Of a DNA stretch of 64,000 nt, positions 1-8,408 are shown in pieces. This DNA comes from Levilactobacillus enshiensis (GTDB lineage Bacteria; Bacillota; Bacilli; Lactobacillales; Lactobacillaceae). The stretch covers positions 1 to 64,000 of the forward strand of contig NZ_SULH01000004.1 in assembly GCF_007115095.1 (NCBI RefSeq), in the 5' to 3' direction. The first letter of the stretch is position 1; each line of letters starts with the position of its first letter. The notes under the pieces are model-generated. The model saw only the letters and a list, made by a program, of their open reading frames with translations. It was not told the DNA's origin and searched no databases. A program made the translations under genes and the position numbers.

Positions 1-152
1 TCCTCAGGTGTGAATCTGGTTCTAGGCATAATAAAATCCCCTTAAGATTAATAGATGAATTATTGTTTTTCATCTGTCAACCTTAAGGGGACTATAGCAG
101 AATATTCTTCTGAAACAGCTGATTTTTAAGTTATGTCCCAGACTTACGCTTT
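1..152. other. Gene-free left edge with nested hairpin
   Basis: No gene is visible here. A nested inverted repeat occupies 38-90: an outer arm CCCCTTAAG (38-46) pairs with CTTAAGGGG (82-90), and an inner arm AGATGAA (53-59) pairs with TTCATCT (69-75). It has no clear T-run on the plus strand and only a short one on the minus strand, so it may be a weak terminator for a gene beyond the left edge or the tip of a mobile element. The function is not determined. Confidence 0.35.
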
Positions 153-154
153 CC

Positions 155-995
155 GGCAATATTGACTAAACTCCCGCCTTACCGTTCGCCAAACTTGAAC
201 CGGAACGCGGTGGGGAGGACGGTCAAAGCCTGAGAAGCGGTCTTTGACCTCGCTTTGAGCCAGAAAGTCACTGTCTCAAAGACGCCATTTTTCAAGCAGA
301 TCACTTGAAAAATCCCACGGCTGGGTTCAAATTTGGCTCACTCACGGCTACCTAAAGTGATAACTATCACGCCAGTTACGGGCCAATAAAGTACCGACCA
401 TGCCTGTTCTGACAACAATGGGACTAAAACTAGGTAACTTGGTGGTCCCTTCGCCTTAACGGCCGGCAACTATGAGCTGGAGTGGTGCGAACACAACTCG
501 AAGCCTCAAAAACTACGAGTCTACAATCTTGGTTTTCTACTAAGCCAGTAAGAAGTGTACTTACTGACTAAGTAGAAAGACGCACCTGAGCTCATATCTG
601 TCGACCTCTCGGCTTACATTGTTTTCTCAGACAACTCTGAGAATAACCGTAACGGTCGTTATCCATTGAATCTCCAAATACCAGGTAGCTGTGGACTACA
701 GCCATTGTCGTGATAAAACACAATCAGCGCCGGAGGAGGCCAGGGATGGAGCCGGCCGTGAGAGTGGTGTTAGCTGGCGCTTTTTCAGCCAGCTTACAGC
801 ACGGGCGACTTTGGAGACACGTGGTCTTCGTGGCTTCAAATCGAGCGAGAAGACTGGTGTTCTGCCAGTCTGAAGCGTCCCCACAGCAGGTGGAATCCCT
901 GGCAGCCGGAGTGCGCCCAATTTAGGCTAATTTAACGGTACGACTGCCTACCGCGTTCCGGTTCAAGTTTGGTGAACGGTAAGGCGGCAGTTACC
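155..995. repeat. Large structured intergenic repeat with inverted ends
   Basis: This 840-base gene-free block is bounded by an imperfect inverted repeat: 166-207 (CGCCTTACCGTTCGCCAAAC and onward) reads in reverse complement at 943-990. Between the ends are several hairpins, the longest at 534-578, where TTTCTACT pairs with AGTAGAAA and AGTAAG with CTTACT across a seven-base loop. Segments resembling its parts recur near 6110-6210, 39530-39712, 47095-47235 and 51555-51600. Short open frames inside it overlap on both strands and lack ribosome sites. It may be a non-autonomous element or a structured RNA; no protein is encoded. Confidence 0.6.
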
Positions 996-1035
996 TGTGA
1001 CATTAGGAATTACCACTATTTTTAACGTTCAATCT

Positions 1036-2073
1036 TTAATCCGTTATTTCACTAGCGGCACGAACTTTTTCGCGCAACTTATTTTTTGCTGCTTCATCAA
1101 TGAAGGCGCCATCGATGGCGTTTAGGGTGAGTTGTTCCATGAGGGACCAATTCAACCCGAACTTTTCGTGAAGCGTGACGAACTCATCCGTCAGCGTCAC
1201 GTTGGAAACGGTCCGATCGTCCGTGTTGATGGTCACCTTTAGACCGGCACTGAGAAACTCGGAGAGCGGAAAGTTCTCGTAACCTGCTACGGCCTTGGTC
1301 TGCACGTTACTGGTTGGGCACATCTCGATGGTGGCACCGGCGCGCTTGGCCTGTTGAATGGTGGCTGGAAAGCCGCTCATGTGAACTCCGTGGCCGATTC
1401 GTTTGGCTCCCATGGTCAGAGAGACGGCCACGTTGTCGACGGGGCCCGCTTCGCCCGCGTGGAGGGTAAATGGTAAGCCAGTGGCGAGACCGGCCTTGAC
1501 GGCTTCGGATAAGTCGAGCGCTGGGTGGTTGAACTCATCGCCGGCAAAGTCTAAGCCCACCACGCCCTGGTCGGCAAATTCGGCGGCCGTTTGGAAGACC
1601 TCAATACATTCGGCTGTGGGCCGATCGCGCATAGCGCAGACGATGGCGTTGACAGGAATGCCGAAGTGCTGGGTCCCTTCATGTAGTCCCTCTAAGGTAG
1701 CGGCTAAGGCTTCTTTGATCGACAGGCCCTTGGCGGTAAAAATGGCTGGAGCAAAGCGGGTTTCTAAGTAAATGATGCCGTCTTCCGCTGCGGTCTGGAC
1801 CATGTCATAGCCGGCGATTCGTAGTTGTTCCGGCGTTTGCATGAGGTCGGTCACCACTTGGAATCGTTTTAAGTAATCAATCAGACTGACGGTATCGAGT
1901 GGCGCCGTCACCAGCTGGCGCAAGTCGGCATCGTCGGCTGGCAATGTCGCACCAGTGACGGCCGCCATTTTGCGCAGGGCGGCAAGTGAGATGGATCCAT
2001 CCAAATGACAGTGTAATTCAACCTTGGGATATTGACGAACTGCGGTTTCGGTAAAAGGTTTGACTTGGGACAT
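1036..2073 (-). CDS. add: Adenosine deaminase
   Basis: Deaminates adenosine and deoxyadenosine to inosine and deoxyinosine in the cytoplasm for purine salvage. The 345-residue length is typical of the family. The metal-binding HCHLDG motif is at residues 21-26, LHAGEAGP carries the third metal histidine and the catalytic glutamate, and INTDD near residue 280 supplies the aspartates. The ATG at 2073 follows a GGAGGAG ribosome site. It is transcribed alone, toward the structured repeat. A TATACT -10 on the minus strand (2105-2110) with a CcpA-type cre site just upstream suggests carbon catabolite control. Identification is firm. Confidence 0.95.
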   Translation of the reverse strand: MSQVKPFTETAVRQYPKVELHCHLDGSISLAALRKMAAVTGATLPADDADLRQLVTAPLDTVSLIDYLKRFQVVTDLMQTPEQLRIAGYDMVQTAAEDGIIYLETRFAPAIFTAKGLSIKEALAATLEGLHEGTQHFGIPVNAIVCAMRDRPTAECIEVFQTAAEFADQGVVGLDFAGDEFNHPALDLSEAVKAGLATGLPFTLHAGEAGPVDNVAVSLTMGAKRIGHGVHMSGFPATIQQAKRAGATIEMCPTSNVQTKAVAGYENFPLSEFLSAGLKVTINTDDRTVSNVTLTDEFVTLHEKFGLNWSLMEQLTLNAIDGAFIDEAAKNKLREKVRAASEITD

Positions 2074-2104
2074 TGCTGAACTCCTCCTTCACTAACTTCC
2101 TTAC

Positions 2105-2127
2105 AGTATACCATGAAAGCGTTTTCT
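2105..2127 (-). promoter_or_regulatory. add promoter -10 and cre-like site
   Basis: Plus-strand 2114-2127 reads TGAAAGCGTTTTCT, matching the CcpA consensus TGWAANCGNTNWCA at 13 of 14 positions. It lies immediately upstream of a minus-strand TATACT (2105-2110), so bound CcpA would block RNA polymerase. The motif match is seen directly; the regulation is inferred. Confidence 0.55.
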
Positions 2128-2734
2128 ATCTAGCCTTGACATGCTAAATTAACCAACCAGATTGAACGAGAAGCCGAATTTGGGTTGACGTCAGTTATTG
2201 CGATGAGCGGCAAGGTTGACACATGATTTCGTGCTTTCCGTTTATAAATGTTAGTTAAACTAATTAATCCGGTTTAATAAAATAGTTTATTTGCTTGAAA
2301 TCCCTTACAATACCGGTCAAATAGCGACGCGTGAGTTAACAATCTGATTGCAAATTTTACAAATGAGAAATTTGAGTGAAAAACGTTGTTTCGCGGAGCC
2401 AAACATTATATGATTAGTCTAATCATCAGGCCGTTTACACTGCGGTAGGTGAAAATTTCGGGCGGCCAATGGATTAAATTCACAGGGCCTTTCCTAGGCA
2501 GGTGGATTACCATCATGAATATCAAGGCCACCAACTATCAGTTGCCTATGATTTATTAAAATTTAATGTCAAATCGAGTCGGCAAGTGCCGACAACCTAA
2601 AAATAACGCAGCAATACTTAGTACAAAAGAAGTAAATGAATTTATTAGGATGTAAATAACCAGGCGTACAACCGTTGGGGGAGTATCACCAGTTAGCACT
2701 GTTACTGGTTTTTTAAGAGAAGGAGCAATTTCAT
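2128..2734. other. Intergenic region upstream of acyltransferase
   Basis: About 600 bases lie between divergently oriented genes. The stretch is AT-rich around 2240-2300, with a TTAAAC...GTTTAA dyad, and AT-rich again at 2540-2680. A 14-codon frame starting at ATG 2515 follows an AGGTGG sequence but resembles no known leader. No RNA gene or confident promoter was recognised. A short degenerate coding remnant is possible but cannot be shown. Confidence 0.3.
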
Positions 2735-4678
2735 ATGAATCAAACAAACACGCGGCTTACGCGGACACTGTTACGTAACCAGCGCGCGGGGAAACGGCGG
2801 TATATCAGCGGGTTCGATGGCATTCGGACGTTGGCCGTTTTGGGAGTCATTATTTACCATTTAGCACCGTCAACGCTGCAAGGGGGCTATTTAGGGGTTC
2901 CGATTTTCTTCGTGGTTTCGGGGTATCTGATCACGTATCTCTTGATTCAAGAGTGGGATACCAACAATTCAATTGACGTTCTGGGTTTCTATGGACGGCG
3001 GCTGAAACGACTGTACCCGGCACTGGTCACGATGCTGTTGGGAACGACTGCCTATATCACTTTGTTTCAGCGCGACTTGTTGGTCAATATTCGTTCGACG
3101 GTCATGACCAACCTGATTTATGGTTATAACTGGTTTGAGATCAATCATGGCCAGTCGTACTTTAACCGCTTTAGTGGGGAGTCGCCATTTACGCACCTCT
3201 GGTCACTGTCGATCGAAGGTCAGTTCTACTTGGTCTGGCCAGTTGTCGTTATTTTACTGCTCTTATTTGTTCGTAAACGGTCACGCATCCTCGCAATTCT
3301 GTTGACGGTCGCGGTTCTGTCGGCGTTGGGGATGGCCATGATGTACGATCCCGCCAATACCAACCGGGTCTACTATGGGACCGATACGCGGATGTTTGCC
3401 ATCTTACTGGGGGCTAGCATGGCGTTCGTTTGGCCGGCACATAAGTTGAATGCCAATGTGTCGCGTAACCACCGCTTGTTATTGGATGCGGTGGGCATAG
3501 TCGCCTTACTCCTGCTGATTCACATGTTCTTCACGATGAACGGTCAGGCTGCAAGTACGTACCGTGGGGGGATGTTCTGGTTCACAGCACTATCCGCTGT
3601 GTTAGTCGGCACGGTCGCCCATCCAGGGAGTGATATGAACCGGATCTTAACCAACCGGGCATTTACTTACATTGGCAAACGAAGCTATGGGATTTACCTG
3701 TACCAATTTCCCGTCATGATCTTCTATGAATCACGGGTCAACATTGGCAATCACCCGTTGTTGAACTCTTTGGTGGAAGTAGCGCTGATCATGGTGGTCA
3801 CGGAAGCCAGTTATCGCTGGATTGAAAATCCAATGCGGCATTACCACTACGGTCAGTTGACCAACGATGTCATGCGTTACTTGCATCAACCGCGGGCGCA
3901 TCGACTAGCCAATACGTTAGGCGTGGTTGCGGCACTACTGTTTGGCTTAACGGCTGTGGGCTTTGTCCAACAACCGGCTGCGGCGAAGCCAACCGCCCTA
4001 CAGAAGACGATTACGGCTCGTTCAGCTGCGACGAAGAAGAAAAACGAAGCAGCCATTAAGAAACAAAAGGCATTAGCCAAGGCGGCATCAGAGAAAAAGC
4101 AGAAACACGACAAAGCCGTAGCCTTCTCTAAGATGTCGAAGGCGGACCAGAAGACTGCGAAGTTCTACTTCTTGACTGCTGATGAACTGCAGTCTAGCAA
4201 ACAAACCGCGCTGACCGCCATTGGGGATTCCGTGTTGCTGGATGATTCCGGTGACTTACAGGATGTCTTCCCCGGCGCCATCGTTAATGGGGCAGTTGGT
4301 CGGCAAGCGGCAGATGTTCCGGGTGTCATTTCGAGCATGGCCCAACGTGGTCAGTTAGCCAAGAACGTCCTGATCAACATCGGGACTAACGGGTACATCA
4401 CGCCAGCGCAGTCTGATCAGATTATTCACGCTATCGGTGCGGATCACCAGATCTTCTGGGTCACGGCCCACGTCCCAACGCGTGAATGGCAGAATTCCGT
4501 CAACAACCGGATTCAAAAGACGGCGGATAAGTACAAGAACGTTCACGTCATTGATTGGTACACGACAGCGAAGAATCACCCGAGTTGGTTTGTTGATGAT
4601 CACGTTCACCCGAACAATACCGGGAACCAGTACTTCACGTCGCTGATTGCCAAAACCATCGCGAAGGTCAATGGCTAG
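2735..4678 (+). CDS. OatA-type membrane O-acyltransferase (acyltransferase-3 plus SGNH)
   Basis: This membrane protein of 647 residues probably transfers acetyl groups from the cytoplasm to a cell-surface polymer, as OatA does to peptidoglycan MurNAc. Residues 24-375 form an acyltransferase-3 domain of about ten membrane segments with the key histidine in IIYHLAP (H42). A Lys/Ala-rich linker at about 415-465 leads to an external SGNH domain at about 495-640, with GDSV, INIGTNG and the C-terminal DDHVHP catalytic Asp/His block. The AGAAGGAG site fits the ATG at 2735. Acetylation protects against lysozyme in relatives. The exact acceptor (peptidoglycan or teichoic acid) cannot be decided here. 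Confidence 0.88.
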   Translation: MNQTNTRLTRTLLRNQRAGKRRYISGFDGIRTLAVLGVIIYHLAPSTLQGGYLGVPIFFVVSGYLITYLLIQEWDTNNSIDVLGFYGRRLKRLYPALVTMLLGTTAYITLFQRDLLVNIRSTVMTNLIYGYNWFEINHGQSYFNRFSGESPFTHLWSLSIEGQFYLVWPVVVILLLLFVRKRSRILAILLTVAVLSALGMAMMYDPANTNRVYYGTDTRMFAILLGASMAFVWPAHKLNANVSRNHRLLLDAVGIVALLLLIHMFFTMNGQAASTYRGGMFWFTALSAVLVGTVAHPGSDMNRILTNRAFTYIGKRSYGIYLYQFPVMIFYESRVNIGNHPLLNSLVEVALIMVVTEASYRWIENPMRHYHYGQLTNDVMRYLHQPRAHRLANTLGVVAALLFGLTAVGFVQQPAAAKPTALQKTITARSAATKKKNEAAIKKQKALAKAASEKKQKHDKAVAFSKMSKADQKTAKFYFLTADELQSSKQTALTAIGDSVLLDDSGDLQDVFPGAIVNGAVGRQAADVPGVISSMAQRGQLAKNVLINIGTNGYITPAQSDQIIHAIGADHQIFWVTAHVPTREWQNSVNNRIQKTADKYKNVHVIDWYTTAKNHPSWFVDDHVHPNNTGNQYFTSLIAKTIAKVNG

Positions 4679-4771
4679 TTTCTAAGCGTCAGCTTTACCG
4701 ACGTTAGTGAACTGACGACCCTTAGATAGGGGCAACGGCGCTGCTAGCTAATATAACAAAATCGTTTCAAT

Positions 4772-4815
4772 AGTCGTGTAACCCTTGATATATCAGGGTT
4801 CACGGCTTTTTTGTT
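4772..4815 (+). terminator. Terminator after O-acyltransferase
   Basis: The arms GTCGTGTAACCCT and AGGGTTCACGGC fold over a GATATATC loop, followed by a run of six T. It sits about 95 bases after the stop codon of the acyltransferase. Confidence 0.75.
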
Positions 4816-4990
4816 TCTTCACTAATAAGGCCCCACAATGTAAGTTGGCTGAATTTACACATCAACCACATTTTTTTCGGTGAAACTGCTAAATTCAAGG
4901 GGTATTGACTAGCTAAAAAAGGGCGACGTGGTATTATGACAATGAATTCAAGATGAATTCAGGAATACAATCTACTGGGGGGTAATTGTT

Positions 4991-5869
4991 ATGATGAAAA
5001 AGGTTGCAATGATCGCGGCGGCAGCAGCTATGGTATTACCATTGGGTTTAGGGGCTATTGCTCCCGCTAATGCCGAAGTTACTGCTTTCGCGGCCACCAA
5101 GGCGGCTGCCAAGAAGACCACCTACACGTTGGCCAGCAGCAAAGCCGTCAAAAAGGCAGCTTACCACGTTAAAAGTGGGAAACCAGAATTATTTAGCGCC
5201 TTGTTTGCAGCAGACAAGTCTACTGTCAGCTTAACTAAGAAGGGGACGTTAGCTGGCGAAAAGACCTACTATGCAACGAAGAAAATGGTAGTCACGAACA
5301 AGGCAAAGAAGGAAACTTTAGTCTTTGTCACGAGTGGCAAGACGTCCGGTTGGGTTAAATTGTCCAAATTGACCGCCGGCATGTTCAAAGCGGCTGATGG
5401 CAACAAGGCCGGTGTTAAGATGGCAGATGCCACTACAGCTGGGGCTAAGGTAACGGCAACCGCTAAGAAGACGACTGCGAAGAAAGCAACTGCCAAGAAG
5501 ACGGTTGCTAAGAAAGCAACGCCGAAGAAGGCTGTCGCCAAAAAAGCAACTGCCAAAAAAGCAACTGCCAAGAAAGCAACCCCTAAGAAGGCTGCTGCTA
5601 AAGGCACGACCTTTACTTTAGCTAAGTCTGTTCAACTCAAGAAGACCGCTTTCCATTTCAAGGGCACGAAGCCAGCTTACTTCTCCGGCAAGTTTGCCGC
5701 TGACCAACCTAAAGTAACGTTGACTAAGAAGGGCACTTTAGCCGCTGGTAAGACTTACTACGCAACTAAGAAGATTACGGTTAAGCAAGGCAAGAAGAAC
5801 GTTCAGTACCTCTTGATCACGAACAAGGGCTGGGTTCTGGCATCACAATTAGTTGCCGGCAAGTTCTAG
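4991..5869 (+). CDS. Secreted surface protein, two repeat domains on a Lys/Ala linker
   Basis: The 292-residue precursor begins with a lysine-led signal peptide (residues 1-29, cleavage near ANA). It has two homologous domains of about 80 residues (about 45-132 and 205-292), each running from TYTLA/TFTLA through AAYHVK/TAFHFK, LTKKGTLA and TYYATKK to a G/VW...L ending. These resemble SLAP/GW-like wall-binding modules of lactobacilli. They are joined by a linker (about 154-204) built from repeats of KKATAKK, like histone H1 tails or mycobacterial Lsr2/HupB tails, and very basic. It is probably held on anionic wall polymers by charge. The start could be either of two adjacent ATGs after GGGGGG. 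The family name is uncertain. Confidence 0.7.
   Translation: MMKKVAMIAAAAAMVLPLGLGAIAPANAEVTAFAATKAAAKKTTYTLASSKAVKKAAYHVKSGKPELFSALFAADKSTVSLTKKGTLAGEKTYYATKKMVVTNKAKKETLVFVTSGKTSGWVKLSKLTAGMFKAADGNKAGVKMADATTAGAKVTATAKKTTAKKATAKKTVAKKATPKKAVAKKATAKKATAKKATPKKAAAKGTTFTLAKSVQLKKTAFHFKGTKPAYFSGKFAADQPKVTLTKKGTLAAGKTYYATKKITVKQGKKNVQYLLITNKGWVLASQLVAGKF
5440..5602 (+). repeat. Tandem codon repeats for the Lys/Ala linker
   Basis: Short tandem units around AAGAAAGCAACTGCC recur about ten times in register with codons, giving the KKATAKK linker of the surface protein. Such repeats expand and contract by slippage, so linker length may vary between strains. Confidence 0.7.
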
Positions 5870-5902
5870 GCAATTAGTTCAAGACAAATACGTTTCCAGA
5901 GT

Positions 5903-5934
5903 GAGTCCGGGACAAAATTCCCGGACTCTTTTTG
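5903..5934 (+). terminator. Terminator after Lys/Ala surface protein
   Basis: The perfect arms GAGTCCGGGA and TCCCGGACTC, a six-base loop and TTTTT lie 34 bases past the stop codon. Confidence 0.85.
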
Positions 5935-6411
5935 CGTTCCGAACGTCTATGGCTGAAACGTGGAACCAAAGGCAGTCAACTCCGCTTAACCCCGATAGAC
6001 AAACAATCCAAGCCCGGAATTATTCGGCTATCGAAGCATCGTTCATGCTCATTGACTAACCGCATCTTGTCCCACTCTCTTGATTTGGTCTAAAACTAGG
6101 TGGTGGTCTGTTTTTTCGGTCGGCTTACAGGGTGTTCCCAGACAACGCCGAGACTGACAATAATTATCGTTATCAATTGGCTTCCAAACGATAGCTAATG
6201 CCCAAAAGTTACCCCGATTTTCGGGTCACAATTTACAATATTTACGACCACGTGTAAACGGAACACGACCTGTCGTAATGGCTGTCAGATTAAGGTTTCT
6301 TAACGTTTCTTAGAACTTGATAAGGTCTAAAAGTAAACGCTTTACAATGCATGACAAAGCAAGCATAATGGAGTCGTAAAGGCACGAAGAATCTACGGAG
6401 GTGTTTTTGAT
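5935..6411. repeat. Gene-free region with repeat modules before oleate hydratase
   Basis: TTGTCCCACTCT at 6066-6077 mirrors the AGAGTG...GGGACAA start of the preceding terminator, so 5898-6078 looks like one hairpin-ended element. The stretch 6110-6210 (CGGCTTACA, CCAGACAAC, ATCGTTATCAATTGGCTTCC) resembles 610-690 of the large left-hand repeat. A GTAAA-CGC-TTTAC dyad at 6333-6345 overlaps a TACAAT (6343-6348) and may be an operator for the next gene. No coding frame here has a ribosome site. Confidence 0.45.
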
Positions 6412-8106
6412 ATGGTTAAAACAAAAGCAGTAATGATCGGTGCTGGTTTAGCAAACATGGCCGCAGCGGTTTACCTGATTCAAGAAGCCCATTGGCGCGG
6501 TGAACAAATTACGTTCTACGGCGTTGATATGCACGGTGCTAACGATGGTGGCGATACCAATGAATTCGGTGACGAATATTGGAACAAGAACCATCCGCTG
6601 GATAACCAAACAGGGTACGTTGCTCGTGGTGGCCGGATGCTGAACTACCGGACATACGTTGATTTAATGGACTTACTCGACCGAATTCCGTCTGCAACCG
6701 AAGAGGGGATGACGGCCGCCGAAGATACCCACGATTTCGACTCGCATCACCGGACCTACGACAAGGCACGGCTGTTGCAAGGCGGCAAGGGAATCATTGA
6801 TGGTGGGAAGTTAGGCCTTAACAATAAGGACCGGGTCTTACTCTCCAAGTTAGTTCTGATGCCTGATGAGGAAGAAACTAAGCTCGACAACATTACAATT
6901 GCCGAATACTTCAAGGACGATCCACACATGTTCCAAACTAATTTCTGGTACATGTGGGAAACGACCTTTGCCTTCCGCATCCAAAGCTCCGTTCAAGAAT
7001 TACGGCGCTACATGCACCAAATGATTTATGAATTTACGCAAATTGAACACTTAGTCGGGGTTAACCGGACCCGTTACAACCAGTTTGAAAGTATCATGCT
7101 CCCACTGATCAACTACTTAAAGGATCAAGGGGTCACCTTCCTCGACAACCGGATCGTCACGGATTGGGAATTTGCCGACAGCCCACTGCAAGACGAGATT
7201 ACCGTTACGGGCTTACACGTCAAGAACTTGGAGACTGAGAGCGAAGAGTTAGTGGACATTGATGACGACACCGCAGTCATCTTTACCAACGGCTCCATCA
7301 CCGACTCGGCGACGATGGGTGACTACAACACGCCAGCTAGAGAAAATATGGAATACGGCATCAGTGCGGCCTTGTGGAAGAAAGCCACGGAACGGTTCTA
7401 CAACTTAGGGACGCCAGATAAGTTCTTTAACGACCGGAAGAATTCCGAATGGGTCAGCTTCACCTTGACCACGAAGAACCACCTGTTGCTAAACGAAATT
7501 ACGCGGATTACCACGCAGGTTCCTGGGAACGCGTTGAACTCCTTCTTGTCCACGACGCCAATCACGCCATTGGGTCAAAAGGACATTAACATGTCGATCG
7601 TGGTGCACCACCAACCACACTTTACGACCCAAAAACCTAACGAATCCGTTATCTGGGGCTACTTCCTGTACCCACGTCGGACCGGTGAGTTCGTCCACAA
7701 ACAGTACATCAAGATGACTGGTAAGGAAATGGCTCAGGAATTGATTGGGCAACTGTCCAAGGTCGATCCAGGTCCAAACAATATTAAGGACAAAGAACCA
7801 GAAATTCTGGACAGCATCATCAACAATATCCCGGTTTACATGCCATATGCTTCAGCATTGTTCAACAACCGGGCCAAGTCAGACCGGCCAGAAGTTATTC
7901 CAGCACATTCCACCAACTTAGCCTTCACCGGTGAATTTGCGGAACAACCTTACCAGATGATCTTCACGGAACAAAGTGCGGTTCGTTCTGGGGAAATTGC
8001 GGCTTACCACTTTACCGGTATTTCCATGGACAACTTAGTTGATACACCACGTTACGATAAGGATCCGAAGACCTTGTTGAAGGCCACGAAACGGATGTTT
8101 AGCTAA
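6412..8106 (+). CDS. ohyA: Oleate hydratase (FAD-dependent, MCRA family)
   Basis: Adds water across the cis-9 double bond of oleic and linoleic acids to give 10-hydroxy fatty acids, a membrane-associated detoxification step in lactic acid bacteria. The 564-residue length matches the family. The FAD-binding GAGLAN motif is at residues 10-15, followed by GDTNEFGDEYW and the conserved RGGRMLNYRTY segment near residue 68. Late blocks include FTGEFAEQP. The ATG at 6412 follows GGAGGTG. It is a single-gene unit closed by a terminator. The gene name is applied by family resemblance. Confidence 0.93.
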   Translation: MVKTKAVMIGAGLANMAAAVYLIQEAHWRGEQITFYGVDMHGANDGGDTNEFGDEYWNKNHPLDNQTGYVARGGRMLNYRTYVDLMDLLDRIPSATEEGMTAAEDTHDFDSHHRTYDKARLLQGGKGIIDGGKLGLNNKDRVLLSKLVLMPDEEETKLDNITIAEYFKDDPHMFQTNFWYMWETTFAFRIQSSVQELRRYMHQMIYEFTQIEHLVGVNRTRYNQFESIMLPLINYLKDQGVTFLDNRIVTDWEFADSPLQDEITVTGLHVKNLETESEELVDIDDDTAVIFTNGSITDSATMGDYNTPARENMEYGISAALWKKATERFYNLGTPDKFFNDRKNSEWVSFTLTTKNHLLLNEITRITTQVPGNALNSFLSTTPITPLGQKDINMSIVVHHQPHFTTQKPNESVIWGYFLYPRRTGEFVHKQYIKMTGKEMAQELIGQLSKVDPGPNNIKDKEPEILDSIINNIPVYMPYASALFNNRAKSDRPEVIPAHSTNLAFTGEFAEQPYQMIFTEQSAVRSGEIAAYHFTGISMDNLVDTPRYDKDPKTLLKATKRMFS

Positions 8107-8193
8107 CTTTTAAATTTCGGGGTAGAGCCAGTGTGCGACTCGTCTTCCTTGCGACATGACGCATTCACTGTGGGCACCTTTACCCCCGACCAA

Positions 8194-8234
8194 AAAGACA
8201 ACCAACTCGATGACGAGTGGGCTGTCTTTTTTTT
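8194..8234 (+). terminator. Terminator after oleate hydratase
   Basis: An imperfect stem of AGACAACC and ACTCG pairs with CGAGT and GGCTGTCT over a short loop, followed by eight T. Confidence 0.7.
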
Positions 8235-8408
8235 GCGAGGTTGAAACTGGCGAACCACTATAGTGTGAGTGTACCGTTTAGCAGCTTGGTGGGGGTCAGA
8301 AAAGGACTGTAGACTGTCAGTTTGAAAAGAAGGGGGAGTTAGTCGAGCAAGCGATGGGGTGTGGAGAATTCGCCATGCTAAACTAACGACTGAATCGAGG
8401 CGGATGGG
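8235..8408. other. Intergenic region before the ABC exporter
   Basis: Together with the preceding terminator this makes about 300 gene-free bases. No clear -35/-10 pair or repeat was found. The next gene starts after GAGGCGGATGGG. Confidence 0.3.

Noticed and set aside
691-925. Three overlapping 60-74 codon frames on both strands
   Set aside because: They lie inside the structured repeat, overlap one another, lack ribosome sites and resemble no family.
2515-2559. 14-codon frame after AGGTGG upstream of the acyltransferase
   Set aside because: Could be a leader peptide, but no attenuator structure or codon bias supports it.
4905-4937. TTGACT and TATTAT before the Lys/Ala surface protein gene
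   Set aside because: The 21-base spacing is too long for a confident promoter.
5440-5602. Tandem repeat considered as a CRISPR array
   Set aside because: Units are codon-phased, without spacers, inside a coding frame; no cas genes occur in the window.
5269-5607. 112-codon hydrophobic minus-strand frame
   Set aside because: It is the antisense shadow of the Lys/Ala repeat codons; no ribosome site.
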